Of a DNA stretch of 64,000 nucleotides, positions 36,501 through 46,520 are shown in pieces (position 1 is the stretch's first letter; the number at the start of each line of letters is the position of its first letter). A program made the translations under genes and the position numbers. The notes under the pieces were generated by a model that saw only the letters and a list, made by a program, of their open reading frames with translations, had not been told where the DNA came from and searched no databases. Origin of the DNA: Candidatus Lariskella endosymbiont of Epinotia ramella (GTDB lineage: Bacteria; Pseudomonadota; Alphaproteobacteria; Rickettsiales; Midichloriaceae); assembly GCF_964019805.1 (NCBI RefSeq), contig NZ_OZ026472.1, positions 558,001 through 622,000 on the forward strand, in the 5' to 3' direction.

Positions 36501-37439
36501 ATGCATACTAAAGTTCTAATAATAGGTTCTGGTCCAGCTGGATATTCTGCAGCAATATATGCTGCCAGAGCTGGTCTTTCTCCTATTTTAATATCTGGAA
36601 ATCAAATAGGTGGGCAATTAACTATTACTACTGACGTAGAAAACTATCCTGGTTTTGCAGATGTAATACAAGGACCATGGCTGATGGAGCAGATGAGAGA
36701 ACAAGCCAAACATGTAGGAACACATTTGGTTGATGATCATGTCGCTTCTGTGAATTTTTCAAAAGCTCCATTTTTGATTTATTGTAATAGTGGCAAGAAC
36801 TTTACAGCAGATTCTGTCATAATTTGTACAGGTGCTCATGCTAAATGGCTTGGCCTTGAAAGTGAGGAGCGTTATAAAGGCTTCGGTGTTTCTGGTTGCG
36901 CAACTTGTGATGGCTTCTTTTATAAGAATCAAGAAGTGATAGTGATTGGCGGTGGAAATACAGCTGTGGAGGAAGCTTTATACCTTACAAACCATGCAAA
37001 GCGAGTTTATCTTGTGCATAGAAGAGATAGCTTGCGTGCTGAGAATATATTGCAGCAACGTCTTTTATCAAATCCTAAAGTGGAGATGGTTTGGGATACA
37101 GTGCTGATGGAAGTGAAGGGTGAAGAGAATCCTACTAGAGTTGTTTCTGCTGTGCTGCAAAACTTAAAAACAGGTGATATAAAAGAGAAACCTATAGATG
37201 GAATTTTTATAGCAATAGGACATAGTCCAAACACAGCAATGTTTAAGGATTGGTTAACTCTAGATTCTGAAGGTTATATTCAAACAGAGCAAGGAAGTGT
37301 TAGAACAAATATTCCTGGAGTGTTCGCAGCCGGAGATGTTCAAGATAAGATTTATAGGCAAGCAGTTACTGCTGCTGGAACAGGTTGTATGGCAGCGCTG
37401 GATGCAGCTAAATATCTTTCTAAGATAGGTATTGTATAA
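36501..37439 (+). CDS. trxB: Thioredoxin-disulfide reductase
   Basis: A 312-residue flavoenzyme. Motifs are the FAD-binding GSGPAGYSAAIYAARAG, ENYPGF, the redox pair C133-A-T-C136 in GCATCDGFF, the NADPH-binding GGGNTAVEEALYL with HRRD, and the C-terminal FAAGDVQDKIYRQAVTAAGTG. It passes electrons from NADPH to thioredoxin, which supports AhpC and ribonucleotide reductase. The length is standard and the ATG clear. It is followed by hemF after 69 bp. Confidence 0.97.
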   Translation: MHTKVLIIGSGPAGYSAAIYAARAGLSPILISGNQIGGQLTITTDVENYPGFADVIQGPWLMEQMREQAKHVGTHLVDDHVASVNFSKAPFLIYCNSGKNFTADSVIICTGAHAKWLGLESEERYKGFGVSGCATCDGFFYKNQEVIVIGGGNTAVEEALYLTNHAKRVYLVHRRDSLRAENILQQRLLSNPKVEMVWDTVLMEVKGEENPTRVVSAVLQNLKTGDIKEKPIDGIFIAIGHSPNTAMFKDWLTLDSEGYIQTEQGSVRTNIPGVFAAGDVQDKIYRQAVTAAGTGCMAALDAAKYLSKIGIV

Positions 37440-37508
37440 AGTGTCAAATTATTCAAATTCTTTCACTTTTTTTAAGATGAGCATCTACATATATTTTGAG
37501 AGTAATAA

Positions 37509-38357
37509 GTGAAAAAATACTCACTATACAATAATATAGAAGATAAAAAGAGTTTAGCAGCTAACTGGTTTAAGGAATTGCGCAATGATATATGCATGCA
37601 ATTTGAATCTATAGAAAGAGAGAATGGTTCTTCTGCAAGCTTTATTATGGATACTTGGAATAGGGAAGGTGGTGGTGGTGGTGAAATCTCTATTATGCGT
37701 GGTGAGGTTTTTGAGAAGGTTGGCGTTAATATATCGACAGTTTTTGGAGAATTTTCTGAAAAATTTGCACAAGAAATCCCAGGTGCAGCGGATGATAGAA
37801 AATTTTGGGCTAGTGGTATTTCATTAGTTGCACATATGAATTCACCGTTTGTTCCAGCTGTTCACATGAACACTAGAATGATAGTTACAACATGTTCATG
37901 GTTTGGCGGAGGAGCTGATTTAACACCAACATTTCTGAATGAAGACGATAAAAAGACATTTCATGATAGCTTTAAAAAAGCATGTGATACATATAATATA
38001 AATTATTATCCTGAGTTCAGTAAGTATTGTGATGAATATTTTTTCTTAAAGCATAGAAATGAACCACGCGGAATTGGTGGGATATTCTATGATAATCTAA
38101 ACTCTGGAGATTGGGATTCAGACTTTGGTTTCACACAAGATGTTGGCGTAGCATTAAGAGATGTTTTTTGTAAGATTGTAAGATCTCACATGCATAAAAA
38201 ATGGAGTATAGAAGAAAAGGAGAAGCAATTGTTGAAAAGAGGAAGATATGTTGAGTTCAATTTTTTGTATGATAGAGGTACTAGGTTTGGGTTAATGACA
38301 GGTGGAAATGTCGATGCTATATTTATGTCTTTGCCTCCAAATGTAAAATGGATTTGA
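37509..38357 (+). CDS. hemF: Oxygen-dependent coproporphyrinogen III oxidase
   Basis: A 282-residue protein, GTG start, complete. Signature blocks are WNREGGGGGEISIMRGEVFEKVGVN, HMNTRMIVTT, WFGGGADLTP, KHRNEPRGIGGIFYDN and the C-terminal RGRYVEFNFLYDRGTRFGL. It decarboxylates coproporphyrinogen III to protoporphyrinogen IX using O2, so the cell makes heme aerobically. This agrees with the respiratory genes in the window. The stop codon overlaps the start of yqgE, indicating one transcript. Confidence 0.97.
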   Translation: MKKYSLYNNIEDKKSLAANWFKELRNDICMQFESIERENGSSASFIMDTWNREGGGGGEISIMRGEVFEKVGVNISTVFGEFSEKFAQEIPGAADDRKFWASGISLVAHMNSPFVPAVHMNTRMIVTTCSWFGGGADLTPTFLNEDDKKTFHDSFKKACDTYNINYYPEFSKYCDEYFFLKHRNEPRGIGGIFYDNLNSGDWDSDFGFTQDVGVALRDVFCKIVRSHMHKKWSIEEKEKQLLKRGRYVEFNFLYDRGTRFGLMTGGNVDAIFMSLPPNVKWI

Positions 38358-38947
38358 TGTTTATGGAAAATAATGCAGAGCAAGGTTTTAACTGTATGGA
38401 GGGTAAATTACTTGTGGCCTCTCCTAATTTAGATGATAACTGTTTTGAAAAGTCGCTCGTATACTTATGTGCACACGACAAAGACGGTGCAATTGGTGTG
38501 ATAATTAACCATAAGATAGGTGCAATTACTGCACAAGAACTTGCAAAGTTTGCTAAGATTCAATCTAAAGGTTCAATTGATAAGAAGTTTCCGGTACTAT
38601 TCGGCGGTCCTGTTTACACAGATAAAGTTGTAGTGCTTTGTATGAATAAGCATAAAGAGAAGATATTACGACAACATCAGGGAGTTACTTTATATACTGA
38701 TCTTGAACATTTTCTACATGAATATTCAAAAGGTCATTTGCAGGAAAAGCTATTGTTCGCAAAGGGTGTTGCTATATGGGAATCTGGGCAGCTTGAAGCT
38801 GAGGTAGAATCCAATGCGTGGTTCCTTGTTCCAACTACCGCGGATTTTTTGTTTTCTCAGCGTATAAAAGATAAATGGAGCGCTATAATGCGAGATCTTG
38901 GTGTTGAAAGCTTTCACAATTTAGTTTGTTATTCCGGCAATGCATAG
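38348..38947 (+). CDS. UPF0301 protein, YqgE/AlgH family
   Basis: A 199-residue protein (196 if the ATG at 38357, overlapping the hemF stop as TGATG, is used). Family blocks are GKLLVASPNLDDNCFEKSLVYLCAHDKDGAIGVIINH near the N terminus, FGGPVYTDKVVVL, and a central GVAIWESGQLEAEVESNAWF. The biochemical role is unknown; in Pseudomonas AlgH has been linked to regulation of alginate, but that does not transfer here. The C-terminal part is slightly shorter than in E. coli. Confidence 0.9.
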   Translation: MDLMFMENNAEQGFNCMEGKLLVASPNLDDNCFEKSLVYLCAHDKDGAIGVIINHKIGAITAQELAKFAKIQSKGSIDKKFPVLFGGPVYTDKVVVLCMNKHKEKILRQHQGVTLYTDLEHFLHEYSKGHLQEKLLFAKGVAIWESGQLEAEVESNAWFLVPTTADFLFSQRIKDKWSAIMRDLGVESFHNLVCYSGNA

Positions 38948-38965
38948 TAGCTATATACTCTGATT

Positions 38966-39130
38966 CTGTCTGTCAAATTTTGCGGAAAGTAAAATATACT
39001 AAAATTTCTGATATATAATTTGTCCTATACCTAGCAATACTACTTAACAAAATGCATTATTTTTTGCAATTTTGCTACTTTTTCTGCAGGATTTTCGACG
39101 CACTATAATTACTTGCAACCAAGATTGTTA
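38966..39130 (+). repeat. Dispersed repeat B, copy B5
   Basis: TCTGTCTGTCAAATTTTGCGG, TTTCTGATATATAATTTGTCC, CTTAACAAAATGCATTAT, TTTTGCTACTTTTTCTGCAGG and TAATTACTTGCAACCAAG, in B order, lacking the hairpin arm. It abuts the leader of the quinone reductase gene. Confidence 0.7.
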
Positions 39131-39218
39131 CAATTTATTGTACAGACTTGACAGCTTATCTCAAAGAAATCAGAATAAAGTATTGATATCTTTTGTTGTT
39201 TATGTAGAGGGAGTTTTT

Positions 39219-40199
39219 GTGTCGAAAGCCGTAACATTAAATAGATATGGTCCTCCAGATGTCTTACAAGTAGAGGATGTGAAGGCCTGTACCCCAAAGA
39301 ATGGTGAGGTGCTTGTTAAGCACTCTGCAATAGGTGTTAATCGTATTGATTTACAGATGAGGTCTGGGCAAAAAACGTTTGGTGAATTGAAACAACCTTT
39401 GGTACTAGGTTATGAAGCAAGTGGTGTAATACAAGAACTTGGTGATAATGTTGATGGGTTTAAAGTAGGAGATAAAGTTGCATATGCAACTGCGCAAGTT
39501 GGTGCATATGTAGATTTTCGATGTATTCATCATAAGTATTTAATTACCGTTCCTGATTCTATTACAGAAGATATTGCAGCTGCTAGTATTTTTAAGGGGT
39601 TGACTGCACATTACCTTGCAGCACGTGCATTTATAATAAAAGAAGGAACAGCTGTTTTGATACATGGCGCAGCTGGTGGAGTTGGTAGGCTCTTATCACA
39701 AATTGCTAATTCGAAGGGTGCAGTCGTCATAGGAACAGTTATATCTGAACAAGAAAAGCAGATTGCACTCGAGTTTGGTTGTCACAAAGTGTTTAACACA
39801 CAATCTGAAGATTGGGTAGCGTCCGTTTTGGATTTAACAAAGGGAATTGGCGTAACTGCTGTTTATGATGGGCTTGGAGCAGAAGTTTTTGACAAATCAC
39901 TTGAGTGTTTAATGAGGATGGGTGTTTTGATAAGCTACGGTGATATTACTGGACAAGTCAGCAATATAGATATGGATAAAGTAAGGAATAAATCTATTTT
40001 TGTCACAGCACCATCGATATTTCACTATAAATCGAATCGTATGGAGTTATTGTTGAGTGCGCATGATATATTCTCAATGATAGAATCTTCCAAGTTAAAA
40101 GTAGAGATTGAACAGGCTTTCTCTCTTAGTGATGTAGCAAAAGCTCATCAACTTTTGGAATCTGGTAATACTAGAGGATCAATTATTTTAAAGCCATAA
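39219..40199 (+). CDS. NADPH:quinone reductase (zinc-free MDR family, Qor-like)
   Basis: A 326-residue protein. It starts SKAVTLNRYGPPDVLQVED, has LGYEASGVIQELGDNVDGFKVGDKVAY, and carries the NADPH-binding AVLIHGAAGGVGRLLSQIA. The LKVEIEQAFSLSDVAKAHQLLESG ending is typical of quinone oxidoreductase 1. It lacks the catalytic zinc ligands of alcohol dehydrogenases. It reduces quinones by one electron with NADPH. The open frame extends upstream through repeat B5, but GTG at 39219 with GAGGGAG before it matches the family start. Confidence 0.92.
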   Translation: MSKAVTLNRYGPPDVLQVEDVKACTPKNGEVLVKHSAIGVNRIDLQMRSGQKTFGELKQPLVLGYEASGVIQELGDNVDGFKVGDKVAYATAQVGAYVDFRCIHHKYLITVPDSITEDIAAASIFKGLTAHYLAARAFIIKEGTAVLIHGAAGGVGRLLSQIANSKGAVVIGTVISEQEKQIALEFGCHKVFNTQSEDWVASVLDLTKGIGVTAVYDGLGAEVFDKSLECLMRMGVLISYGDITGQVSNIDMDKVRNKSIFVTAPSIFHYKSNRMELLLSAHDIFSMIESSKLKVEIEQAFSLSDVAKAHQLLESGNTRGSIILKP

Positions 40200-40495
40200 G
40201 TCAATTGTACATTCCAAGTTATCCTTTATTGTTCAATGGAGTGCTAACCATCAATTGGTTAAATATACAGCTTTACCTATACAAAATTGTATAATTTATA
40301 AAAAAAGTGTTTCACACAGCACAATTTTCTGGTAATTGAATATGAGACCTCTGCTTAAGGTTTGTTATGTCGAGTTTTGAAAGTGCTTAGAGAGAATGAA
40401 TTACACCTTTGCTTTTTTGTTTTTCTCTAAGAGTGTTTGCTGATTTTAGAGCTTGTTGATAGCATTTATGAAATAATCAATATCGTTTGCAATTT

Positions 40496-41818
40496 ATGAA
40501 AATAGAAGAGTTAAAAAATTCAGGCCTTGAAAGGGAATACAAAATCTCTATGCCTTCTACTGTTGTTACTTCTCGTGTTGATCGTAAAATTTTGGAGAAA
40601 GCTGCTACATTTAAACTCCCTGGCTTTAGAGAAGGTAAAGTACCTATCAGTATAGTCAAAAGACATATTGGAGCTGATATACTATCATCACAAGTTTCTG
40701 AAGTAATCAGAGAAACTATGCAGTCATTACTTACTGACAAAAATGTTAAGCCTGCAATGCAACCGCTAATTGATGTAAAAAATTTTGAAGCAGAAGGAGA
40801 ATTTACTTTCCATGTTTCTATGGATGTTATGCCTAACATTCCAGAGCTGGACTATAAAAAAATAGAGATTGAATCCATTGAAGTTAAGCTTAGTGATGAA
40901 GAGATAAAGAATGCTGAGCAACAGTTTGCCAAAATCTTAAGACCGTTTAATGAAGGTGAAGAGGGATATGCCGCTCAAGAGCATGATATAATTATCATAG
41001 ATTTCTCTGGGATAGCAGATGGACAAGATTTTACAAAGGGCGTACAACAAGATGTTAGAATACAGCTTGGATCTCATACTTTCATACCAGAGATTGAAGA
41101 GAATTTAATTGGAGTAAAAGCAGGAGAACAAAAAGAAATCACAGTAAAGCTGCCTGATGATTATCCAGAGTCTTCTGTAGCAGGAAAAGAAGCAAAGTTT
41201 AGTATTAAAGTAGAGAAAATAATGAAAGCTGGTCCTGAAGTTGTCTTTGATGATGAACTTGCAAATAAGCTAGGATTAAAAGATTTAGGAATGCTGAAAG
41301 AAGTGATAAAGCAAAGAGTCACTGGAGATGTAGCTGTATATTGCAAGATGCGTAATAAAAAGCAGCTATTTGACAAAATTGATTCTATGTATGATTTCAC
41401 ATTACCAACTGGACTTGTAAAGGTTGATTATGAATCAATTTTGTCTGAGGCTAAAAAACGTGCTGAGAAAGAAGGCACGCTAGAAGAGTTTGAGGAAGGA
41501 GCAGAAGAAAAGTTTAATGCTTTAGCTAAACGGCGTGTGAAATTAGGTCTAATTATAGCAAATATAGCAGAAGAAAATAACATATCAGTGAGTACAGAAG
41601 ATATGAAAAATGCTATCAATGCTCAAGTTGCATCGTCGCCAAATCAGAAAAAAGAAATTTTAGAATTTTTTTCAAATTCTGAGAATCTAGAAAAATTACG
41701 TGGTCCGCTTTTAGAGGAAAAAGTTGTAGATTTTATATTATCTCGCATCAATCTCAATATAGTTTATGTATCAATGGATGAATTCAGTAATAAGTACCTA
41801 AAAGATACGAATGTATAG
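40496..41818 (+). CDS. tig: Trigger factor
   Basis: A 440-residue ribosome-bound chaperone. The N-terminal ribosome-binding domain contains the signature-like PGFREGKVPISIVKRHIG. The FKBP-type prolyl isomerase domain (about residues 150-240) includes GIADGQDFTKG, LGSHTFIPEIEENLIGVKAGEQ and VKLPDDYPESSVAGKEAKF. A long helical C-terminal chaperone domain follows. It shelters nascent chains leaving the ribosome. The ATG at 40496 is preferred over a TTG three codons upstream. tig-clpP-clpX is the conserved bacterial order, although here a repeat-bearing spacer of about 560 bp separates tig from clpP. Confidence 0.96.
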   Translation: MKIEELKNSGLEREYKISMPSTVVTSRVDRKILEKAATFKLPGFREGKVPISIVKRHIGADILSSQVSEVIRETMQSLLTDKNVKPAMQPLIDVKNFEAEGEFTFHVSMDVMPNIPELDYKKIEIESIEVKLSDEEIKNAEQQFAKILRPFNEGEEGYAAQEHDIIIIDFSGIADGQDFTKGVQQDVRIQLGSHTFIPEIEENLIGVKAGEQKEITVKLPDDYPESSVAGKEAKFSIKVEKIMKAGPEVVFDDELANKLGLKDLGMLKEVIKQRVTGDVAVYCKMRNKKQLFDKIDSMYDFTLPTGLVKVDYESILSEAKKRAEKEGTLEEFEEGAEEKFNALAKRRVKLGLIIANIAEENNISVSTEDMKNAINAQVASSPNQKKEILEFFSNSENLEKLRGPLLEEKVVDFILSRINLNIVYVSMDEFSNKYLKDTNV

Positions 41819-42380
41819 AAATGACATTAAGTACTTTTTGCTTTATAAAGCAGCTGTTTATGTGTTCTTTTTCTTTGTTTAGTCTATTTGATTAGATACA
41901 TTTTAGAATATAATAAGGAACATCTGCTGAACTATCTACCTTGTGAACATCAAGAGTAATAAATAGCTTGTATGAAAAATCAAGCCCAAAAGGTCTGTGC
42001 AAGTGACTTTGCCGGCAGTGCCCTTGAGACATGCTGATTCTTAACTGATACTCGTTATTTTACTACTATTTTATAATCATTATCATTTCATATTTTCTCC
42101 AATACTCATTTGATATAATGCTTTTTGATAAGCAATTTATGATATAAATGAGTATTTTTAAAATGATATTGGTTATGAAACGCAAGGACTTAGTGCTATA
42201 GTTATTTTAGAATTTGAAAAAGAATATTACATAGAGATAGCATAATACAGGGATTTCAGGTTATCATAGTTATTTTGAATAGTGTTTTATGCAATAGCAT
42301 TTTTAGCAATATGAATTTTAACAAGTAAATTGAGTAAAACTCAGATTTCGATTTTACATAAATTAAAGCTGGTTATTAAT
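41819..42380. other. tig-clpP spacer with repeat C fragment C4
   Basis: No gene is supported. C4 lies at about 41965-42035 (AAATCAAGCCCAAAAGGTC, GTGACTTTGCCGGCAGTGCC). The remainder is AT-rich and presumably carries the clpP promoter. Confidence 0.5.
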
Positions 42381-43007
42381 ATGAGTGTTATGAATTTTGT
42401 TCCAGTAGTAGTGGAACAAACATCTAAAGGCGAAAGGGCGTTTGATATTTACTCGCGTTTGCTGAAAGAGAGAATTGTCTTTGTAAATGGTGAGATTGAA
42501 GACTCCATGGCTTCACTTATAGTTGCGCAGCTATTATTTCTTGAATCTGAAGATCCAGAGAAGGATATATGTATGTATATCAACTCACCTGGTGGTGTCA
42601 TTACATCAGGTATGGCAATTTATGATACTATGCAATACATAAGGTGTGATGTTGCAACTATCTGTATAGGACAAGCAAGTTCCATGGGCTCCATGCTACT
42701 TACTGCTGGTGCGACAGGAAAGAGAAGTGCTTTGCAAAACGCAAGAATAATGATACATCAGCCACTTGGAGGTTATAGGGGGCAAGCTACGGATATAGAA
42801 ATTCATGCTAAAGAGATAATACGTATAAAACATAAAATGAACACGTTGTATGTTCACCATACAGGTAACTCTCTAAAAGTGATCGAAAAACACGTTGAGC
42901 GTGATAAATTTATGAGTAGCGAAGAAGCCAAAGATTTTGGATTGATAGATAACGTTATAACAAAACGACATGTGATTATGGAGCAGCCTAGCCATGGAAA
43001 AAGATAA
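42381..43007 (+). CDS. clpP: ATP-dependent Clp protease proteolytic subunit
   Basis: A 208-residue serine protease. The catalytic serine is S101 in [12 protein letters not shown], the histidine H126 in [20 protein letters not shown], with the acid D at about residue 175. It opens with [28 protein letters not shown], as in most proteobacterial ClpP. It forms the tetradecameric protease chamber used by ClpX. The ATG at 42381 is chosen over one 17 codons earlier because the family begins near this point. It overlaps clpX by 14 bases. Confidence 0.97.
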   Translation: MSVMNFVPVVVEQTSKGERAFDIYSRLLKERIVFVNGEIEDSMASLIVAQLLFLESEDPEKDICMYINSPGGVITSGMAIYDTMQYIRCDVATICIGQASSMGSMLLTAGATGKRSALQNARIMIHQPLGGYRGQATDIEIHAKEIIRIKHKMNTLYVHHTGNSLKVIEKHVERDKFMSSEEAKDFGLIDNVITKRHVIMEQPSHGKR

Positions 43008-44298
43008 TATAGAGAGAGGTAATATATTATATTGTTCATTTTGTGGGAAGAGTCAGCCTGAAGTAAAGAAATTAATTACTGGCACCTCAGCTCATATATG
43101 CAATGAGTGCGTTGAGCTTTGTATTGATGCAATAGAAGATGGAAATCGAGCATTTTTTCCTAACGATAGTTTACCAAAACCAAAAGATATATACGAGTTT
43201 CTTGGACAGTATGTCATAGGACAAGAGAAAGCAAAGAAGATATTGGCAGTTGCTCTACATAATCACTATAAACGTCTTATGAATACTAAAATTAGTGATG
43301 TCGAGATATCTAAATCAAATATATTATTAATAGGTCCTACTGGCTCTGGAAAGACCTTGCTTGTACAGACATTAGCAAAAATTTTGAATGTGCCTTACGC
43401 TATCGCGGATGCAACGACTTTGACAGAAGCAGGATATGTGGGTGAAGATGTAGAAAATACAATTTTGAAGTTATTGCAAGCTGCAGACTATAATATAGAA
43501 AGAGCACAGAAGGGAATAGTATATATAGATGAGATAGATAAAATTTCTAGAAAAGCTGATAGTCCTTCTATAACAAGAGATGTATCTGGCGAGGGTGTGC
43601 AGCAAGCATTGCTTAAACTTATGGAAGGCATTGTAGCTTCAGTTCCACCACAAGGTGCAAGAAAACATCCACAGCAAGAGTTCTTGCAGGTTGATACTAC
43701 AAATATTTTATTTATATGTAGTGGTGCTTTCGAAGGTATTGAGAAGATAGTTGCAAATCGAAAACAAAACTCTTCTATAGGGTTTGGTGCAAAAATAAAA
43801 GATTCAACGCAACATGATGCACATGAGTTGTTATCTGAAGTTGAGCCTGAAGACTTGATAAAATATGGATTGATTCCAGAATTTGTTGGTAGATTGCCTG
43901 TTATCGCTACACTTGAGCCTTTAAATGAAGAAGCCTTAATTGAGATTATGACAAAACCTAAGAATGCAGTGTTAAAACAATACACAAAGTTATTAGAGAT
44001 AGATGGAGTAAAATTAACTGTTGAAGACGAAGCATTGAGTGCCATTGCAAAGAAGACTTTATCTAGAAAGACTGGTGCTAGAGGTTTGCGTGCAATACTT
44101 GAGTCTTCTCTGCTTGATATAATGTTTGACATTCCTAGTCAAAGTGATGTGAAAGAAGTTATCATTACAAAAAGTGTTATAGATGATAATGCAAGACCTG
44201 AAACAGTAAATGATACCATATCTGATATAATAGAACCTAAAAAAATAGAAGGCGTAAAAAAGAAAACAGAGGTAGCGATTAATCAAAAAACAAATTGA
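42994..44298 (+). CDS. clpX: ATP-dependent Clp protease ATP-binding subunit ClpX
   Basis: A 434-residue AAA+ unfoldase. The N-terminal zinc-binding domain has [14 protein letters not shown] and [10 protein letters not shown]. Walker A is GPTGSGKT, followed by the GYVGEDVE pore loop, Walker [10 protein letters not shown], and the sensor-2 region [21 protein letters not shown]. It unfolds tagged proteins and feeds them to ClpP; it also handles SsrA-tagged chains. It starts inside the clpP 3' end, so the two are made together. The last 30 residues are lysine-rich and poorly conserved. Confidence 0.98.
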   Translation: MEKDNIERGNILYCSFCGKSQPEVKKLITGTSAHICNECVELCIDAIEDGNRAFFPNDSLPKPKDIYEFLGQYVIGQEKAKKILAVALHNHYKRLMNTKISDVEISKSNILLIGPTGSGKTLLVQTLAKILNVPYAIADATTLTEAGYVGEDVENTILKLLQAADYNIERAQKGIVYIDEIDKISRKADSPSITRDVSGEGVQQALLKLMEGIVASVPPQGARKHPQQEFLQVDTTNILFICSGAFEGIEKIVANRKQNSSIGFGAKIKDSTQHDAHELLSEVEPEDLIKYGLIPEFVGRLPVIATLEPLNEEALIEIMTKPKNAVLKQYTKLLEIDGVKLTVEDEALSAIAKKTLSRKTGARGLRAILESSLLDIMFDIPSQSDVKEVIITKSVIDDNARPETVNDTISDIIEPKKIEGVKKKTEVAINQKTN

Positions 44299-44390
44299 TA
44301 TAAGTTTTTGTGCTTAAATGTATGGCTTAAATATTGTTGCAGGATTCTACTAGTTGGCAGCAAGAAATAAGTGCGAAATAGGCTTATTGA

Positions 44391-44425
44391 AGTCTGTCCG
44401 TCAAAATCGATTTGCTTGTACACAC
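44391..44425 (+). repeat. Dispersed repeat B, end fragment B6
   Basis: GTCTGTCCGTCAAAATCGATTTGC is the left end of B, joined to ACACACACCAAAAGTTCAC, which resembles the start of repeat D. It sits between clpX and zapE. Confidence 0.5.
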
Positions 44426-44476
44426 ACCAAAAGTTCACTTCAAACTAGCAAAACGCTTCCAAAGAAATAAGGCGAC

Positions 44477-45520
44477 TTAATAGTCTATGGATTGCATTTC
44501 ATATAGTCTTGATACAAGTCTTGCGAATTCTGTTTTATGCTTCTTCCCAGAGTATAAATTATCTATACTGACATCTGCTGTACAAATTAATCTCGTTTTT
44601 GCTTCATATATCTCATCTATCAAAGTAATAAACCTCAAAGCTTCATTATGATTCTCTTCACACATTTTAGGTATATTTTCTATAATAATGACATCAAAAA
44701 CTTTGCAGATAGCAATATAATCATTAACTCCAAGCGGCACATTACAAAGCTCTGCGAAGTCAAATAAAGCAATAGATTCAAAAGAACGTTTGACTGTTAA
44801 ACTTCTACTCCCATGAACATCTATAGAACGTGCTGCTAGAATATTATTACTACCAATCAATTTACTTAACACATTTTTAATAAAATCTGATGCTGTATCG
44901 TCGAGTGGAAAGTGATAAAGCTTCTCAATACCTTTCACCTTTGTACTTCTATAATCATGGTTATTATCAAGATGAAATATATCCAGTGAATGCTCTAATA
45001 AGTCCATAAACGGTAGAAATCGCTGACGTTGTAATCCACCTTCAAAGAGTTTTTGTGGCTCAAAGTTCGAAGTGATAAACACAAACACACCATTAGATAG
45101 TATAAATTCAAACAGCCTGAGTAAAACCATAGCATCTGCTATATTATTCACCTGTAACTCATCTAAACATAGTACTTTGCAATCTTTTATTATATCACCA
45201 GCCACAATTTCCAAAGGTTTTAGCGATGAGGCTATAATCTTACTCTTCTGTAAATTATTTAAGTTAGTGTGAAAATCCAGCATAAACTTATGAAAATGCA
45301 TAATCTGCTTTTGTTTTATTGCTAAATTATCAAAAAATATTTTCATTAGCATGGACTTTCCGCGTCCTGTGCCGCCCCATATATATATGCCCATTGCGAG
45401 CTTTTTTCCTTTTTGTTTATTTAATTTTTTATATATTTTTTCGAGAGTTTTCACATAAAGATAGATAAGGTTTGTTCTTGATATTGTGTAAATATTTGTG
45501 GTGTTGTAAGAGCGCACCAA
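44477..45520 (-). CDS. zapE: Cell division protein ZapE (AFG1-like ATPase), 5' end displaced by an IS
   Basis: A 347-residue P-loop ATPase. Walker A is IYIWGGTGRGKSMLM, followed by FHKFMLDFHTNL, Walker B CKVLCLDELQVNNIADAM, a VFVFITSNFEPQKLFEGGLQRQRFLPF sensor and EMQSIDY at the end. ZapE binds FtsZ rings, and the mitochondrial homologue AFG1 aids respiratory complex quality control. The frame stays open to the edge of IS copy 2 (45556), but there is no ATG in phase. TTG 45520 is the first possible start left. A 6-codon ATG fragment continuing the same phase lies beyond the IS (46455-46472). The ATPase core is intact, so a shortened protein may still be made. Confidence 0.85.
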   Translation of the reverse strand: MVRSYNTTNIYTISRTNLIYLYVKTLEKIYKKLNKQKGKKLAMGIYIWGGTGRGKSMLMKIFFDNLAIKQKQIMHFHKFMLDFHTNLNNLQKSKIIASSLKPLEIVAGDIIKDCKVLCLDELQVNNIADAMVLLRLFEFILSNGVFVFITSNFEPQKLFEGGLQRQRFLPFMDLLEHSLDIFHLDNNHDYRSTKVKGIEKLYHFPLDDTASDFIKNVLSKLIGSNNILAARSIDVHGSRSLTVKRSFESIALFDFAELCNVPLGVNDYIAICKVFDVIIIENIPKMCEENHNEALRFITLIDEIYEAKTRLICTADVSIDNLYSGKKHKTEFARLVSRLYEMQSIDY

Positions 45521-45576
45521 AGCTTGATGGATCCGTAGACCATTGACTCCTTCTTTAGACCTCTTGCATAACCTAT

Positions 45577-45945
45577 TTAAAGCTCAAAGTTATAGATACC
45601 AGCAAGTAAATTAAACCTTAAACCGAATCGTTTTCTTCTGTTCCTATAACGATCAGCGATAATTTTAAATCGTTTGATCATGCCTATGACGTTTTCATTT
45701 AAAACACGTTCACTAGACAATTGACGATTTTTCTTTTTATCTTTCCTGCTTAGTGGTCGCTTTTTTGTCTTTTTCTTTGGTAACTCTGAATTATAATGCA
45801 ACTTATCAATGCCTTGATAACCAGTATCTGTAAGAACTTTAATCTCAGGGTGGATGTGAACTCCGGATTCTTTAAATAACCTGAAATCATGACGCTTGCC
45901 ATTAGAAAAATTAGTGCAAATGATTTCTTTTTTCCTTTTATCCAC
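45577..45945 (-). CDS. IS5-family transposase, orfB part (copy 2)
   Basis: Predicted protein identical to orfB of copy 1 (122 residues from GTG), with TDTGYQG and the glutamate-bearing VLNENVIG helix. Confidence 0.88.
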   Translation of the reverse strand: MDKRKKEIICTNFSNGKRHDFRLFKESGVHIHPEIKVLTDTGYQGIDKLHYNSELPKKKTKKRPLSRKDKKKNRQLSSERVLNENVIGMIKRFKIIADRYRNRRKRFGLRFNLLAGIYNFEL

Positions 45946-45959
45946 AATAAGCTGAGTTT

Positions 45960-46430
45960 TTAGAGTATGTCGCCTCTTTTTTCCCGAATAAAAGTGCTTC
46001 TGTTTTTTTTAGGTCGTTCTATCGGTGTTTCAGTAGCATCAATTAACACAAGTTCGTATTCAGAATCGCTTTTTAGTAATGCTTTACGTCCAGGTAGTGA
46101 AAATCGTTTATCTTTAATTAGAGTATCTTCAATCCAACGTATATTACGATAACAGGCACTTTCACTTATTCCATAACTGCGGGAAATATGAAAATATGTC
46201 CTGTATTCACGCAAGTACTCAAGCGTCATGAGTAATCGATCTTCTAAAGCCAATTTATTGGGTTTTCCACCTTGAGACTTTAAAATAGCTTCAGCTTCTT
46301 TTAATATACTTAGTATAACTTCAAACGTTCCTCGTTTAATGCCAGTAAGCCTGCGAAACTCTTCTGCGTATTCATCTTTGATGTTTTCAAACTTCATGTT
46401 ATCCTTGATAAAATCAAGGATTTTAATCAA
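45960..46430 (-). CDS. IS5-family transposase, orfA part (copy 2)
   Basis: Predicted protein identical to orfA of copy 1 (156 residues, first catalytic Asp in LIDATETP), with the same A8 slippery run at 46003-46010. Confidence 0.88.
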   Translation of the reverse strand: MIKILDFIKDNMKFENIKDEYAEEFRRLTGIKRGTFEVILSILKEAEAILKSQGGKPNKLALEDRLLMTLEYLREYRTYFHISRSYGISESACYRNIRWIEDTLIKDKRFSLPGRKALLKSDSEYELVLIDATETPIERPKKNRSTFIREKRGDIL

Positions 46431-46454
46431 TTTATATGGTTATGCAAGAGGTCT

Positions 46455-46472
46455 ATTATCTTCTACTTTCAT
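46455..46472 (-). pseudogene. zapE: Detached first codons of zapE
   Basis: The minus-strand ATG at 46472 reads MKVEDN up to the IS edge. If the IS and one 3-bp duplication are removed, it joins in phase to EGVNGLRIHQAL and the rest of zapE. This is the most likely original start; the alternative is chance continuity over six codons. Confidence 0.55.
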
Positions 46473-46500
46473 AATTAGTAAATTAGCTTTTATAGTAGCT

Positions 46501-46506
46501 TATAAT
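46501..46506 (+). promoter_or_regulatory. -10 box for rnpB
   Basis: A perfect TATAAT ends 14 bases before the first base of the P1 stem of RNase P RNA. The -35 is not clear. The right end of IS copy 2 lies 46 bp upstream of this box. Confidence 0.55.
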
Positions 46507-46520
46507 ATGTTAACATTCCA

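Larger units (their letters stand above)
45557..46454 (-). mobile_element. IS5-family insertion sequence, copy 2 (898 bp)
   Basis: Same 17-bp inverted repeats and length as copy 1. The flanking triplets are TTT (left) and ATT (right), so the 3-bp target duplication is imperfect, unlike copies 1 and 3. It lies between the body of zapE and the zapE start/rnpB promoter region. Confidence 0.95.

Noticed and set aside
36302-36511. 69-codon frame before trxB
   Set aside because: It overlaps the trxB start in another phase, has biased AT-rich composition and no recognisable family.
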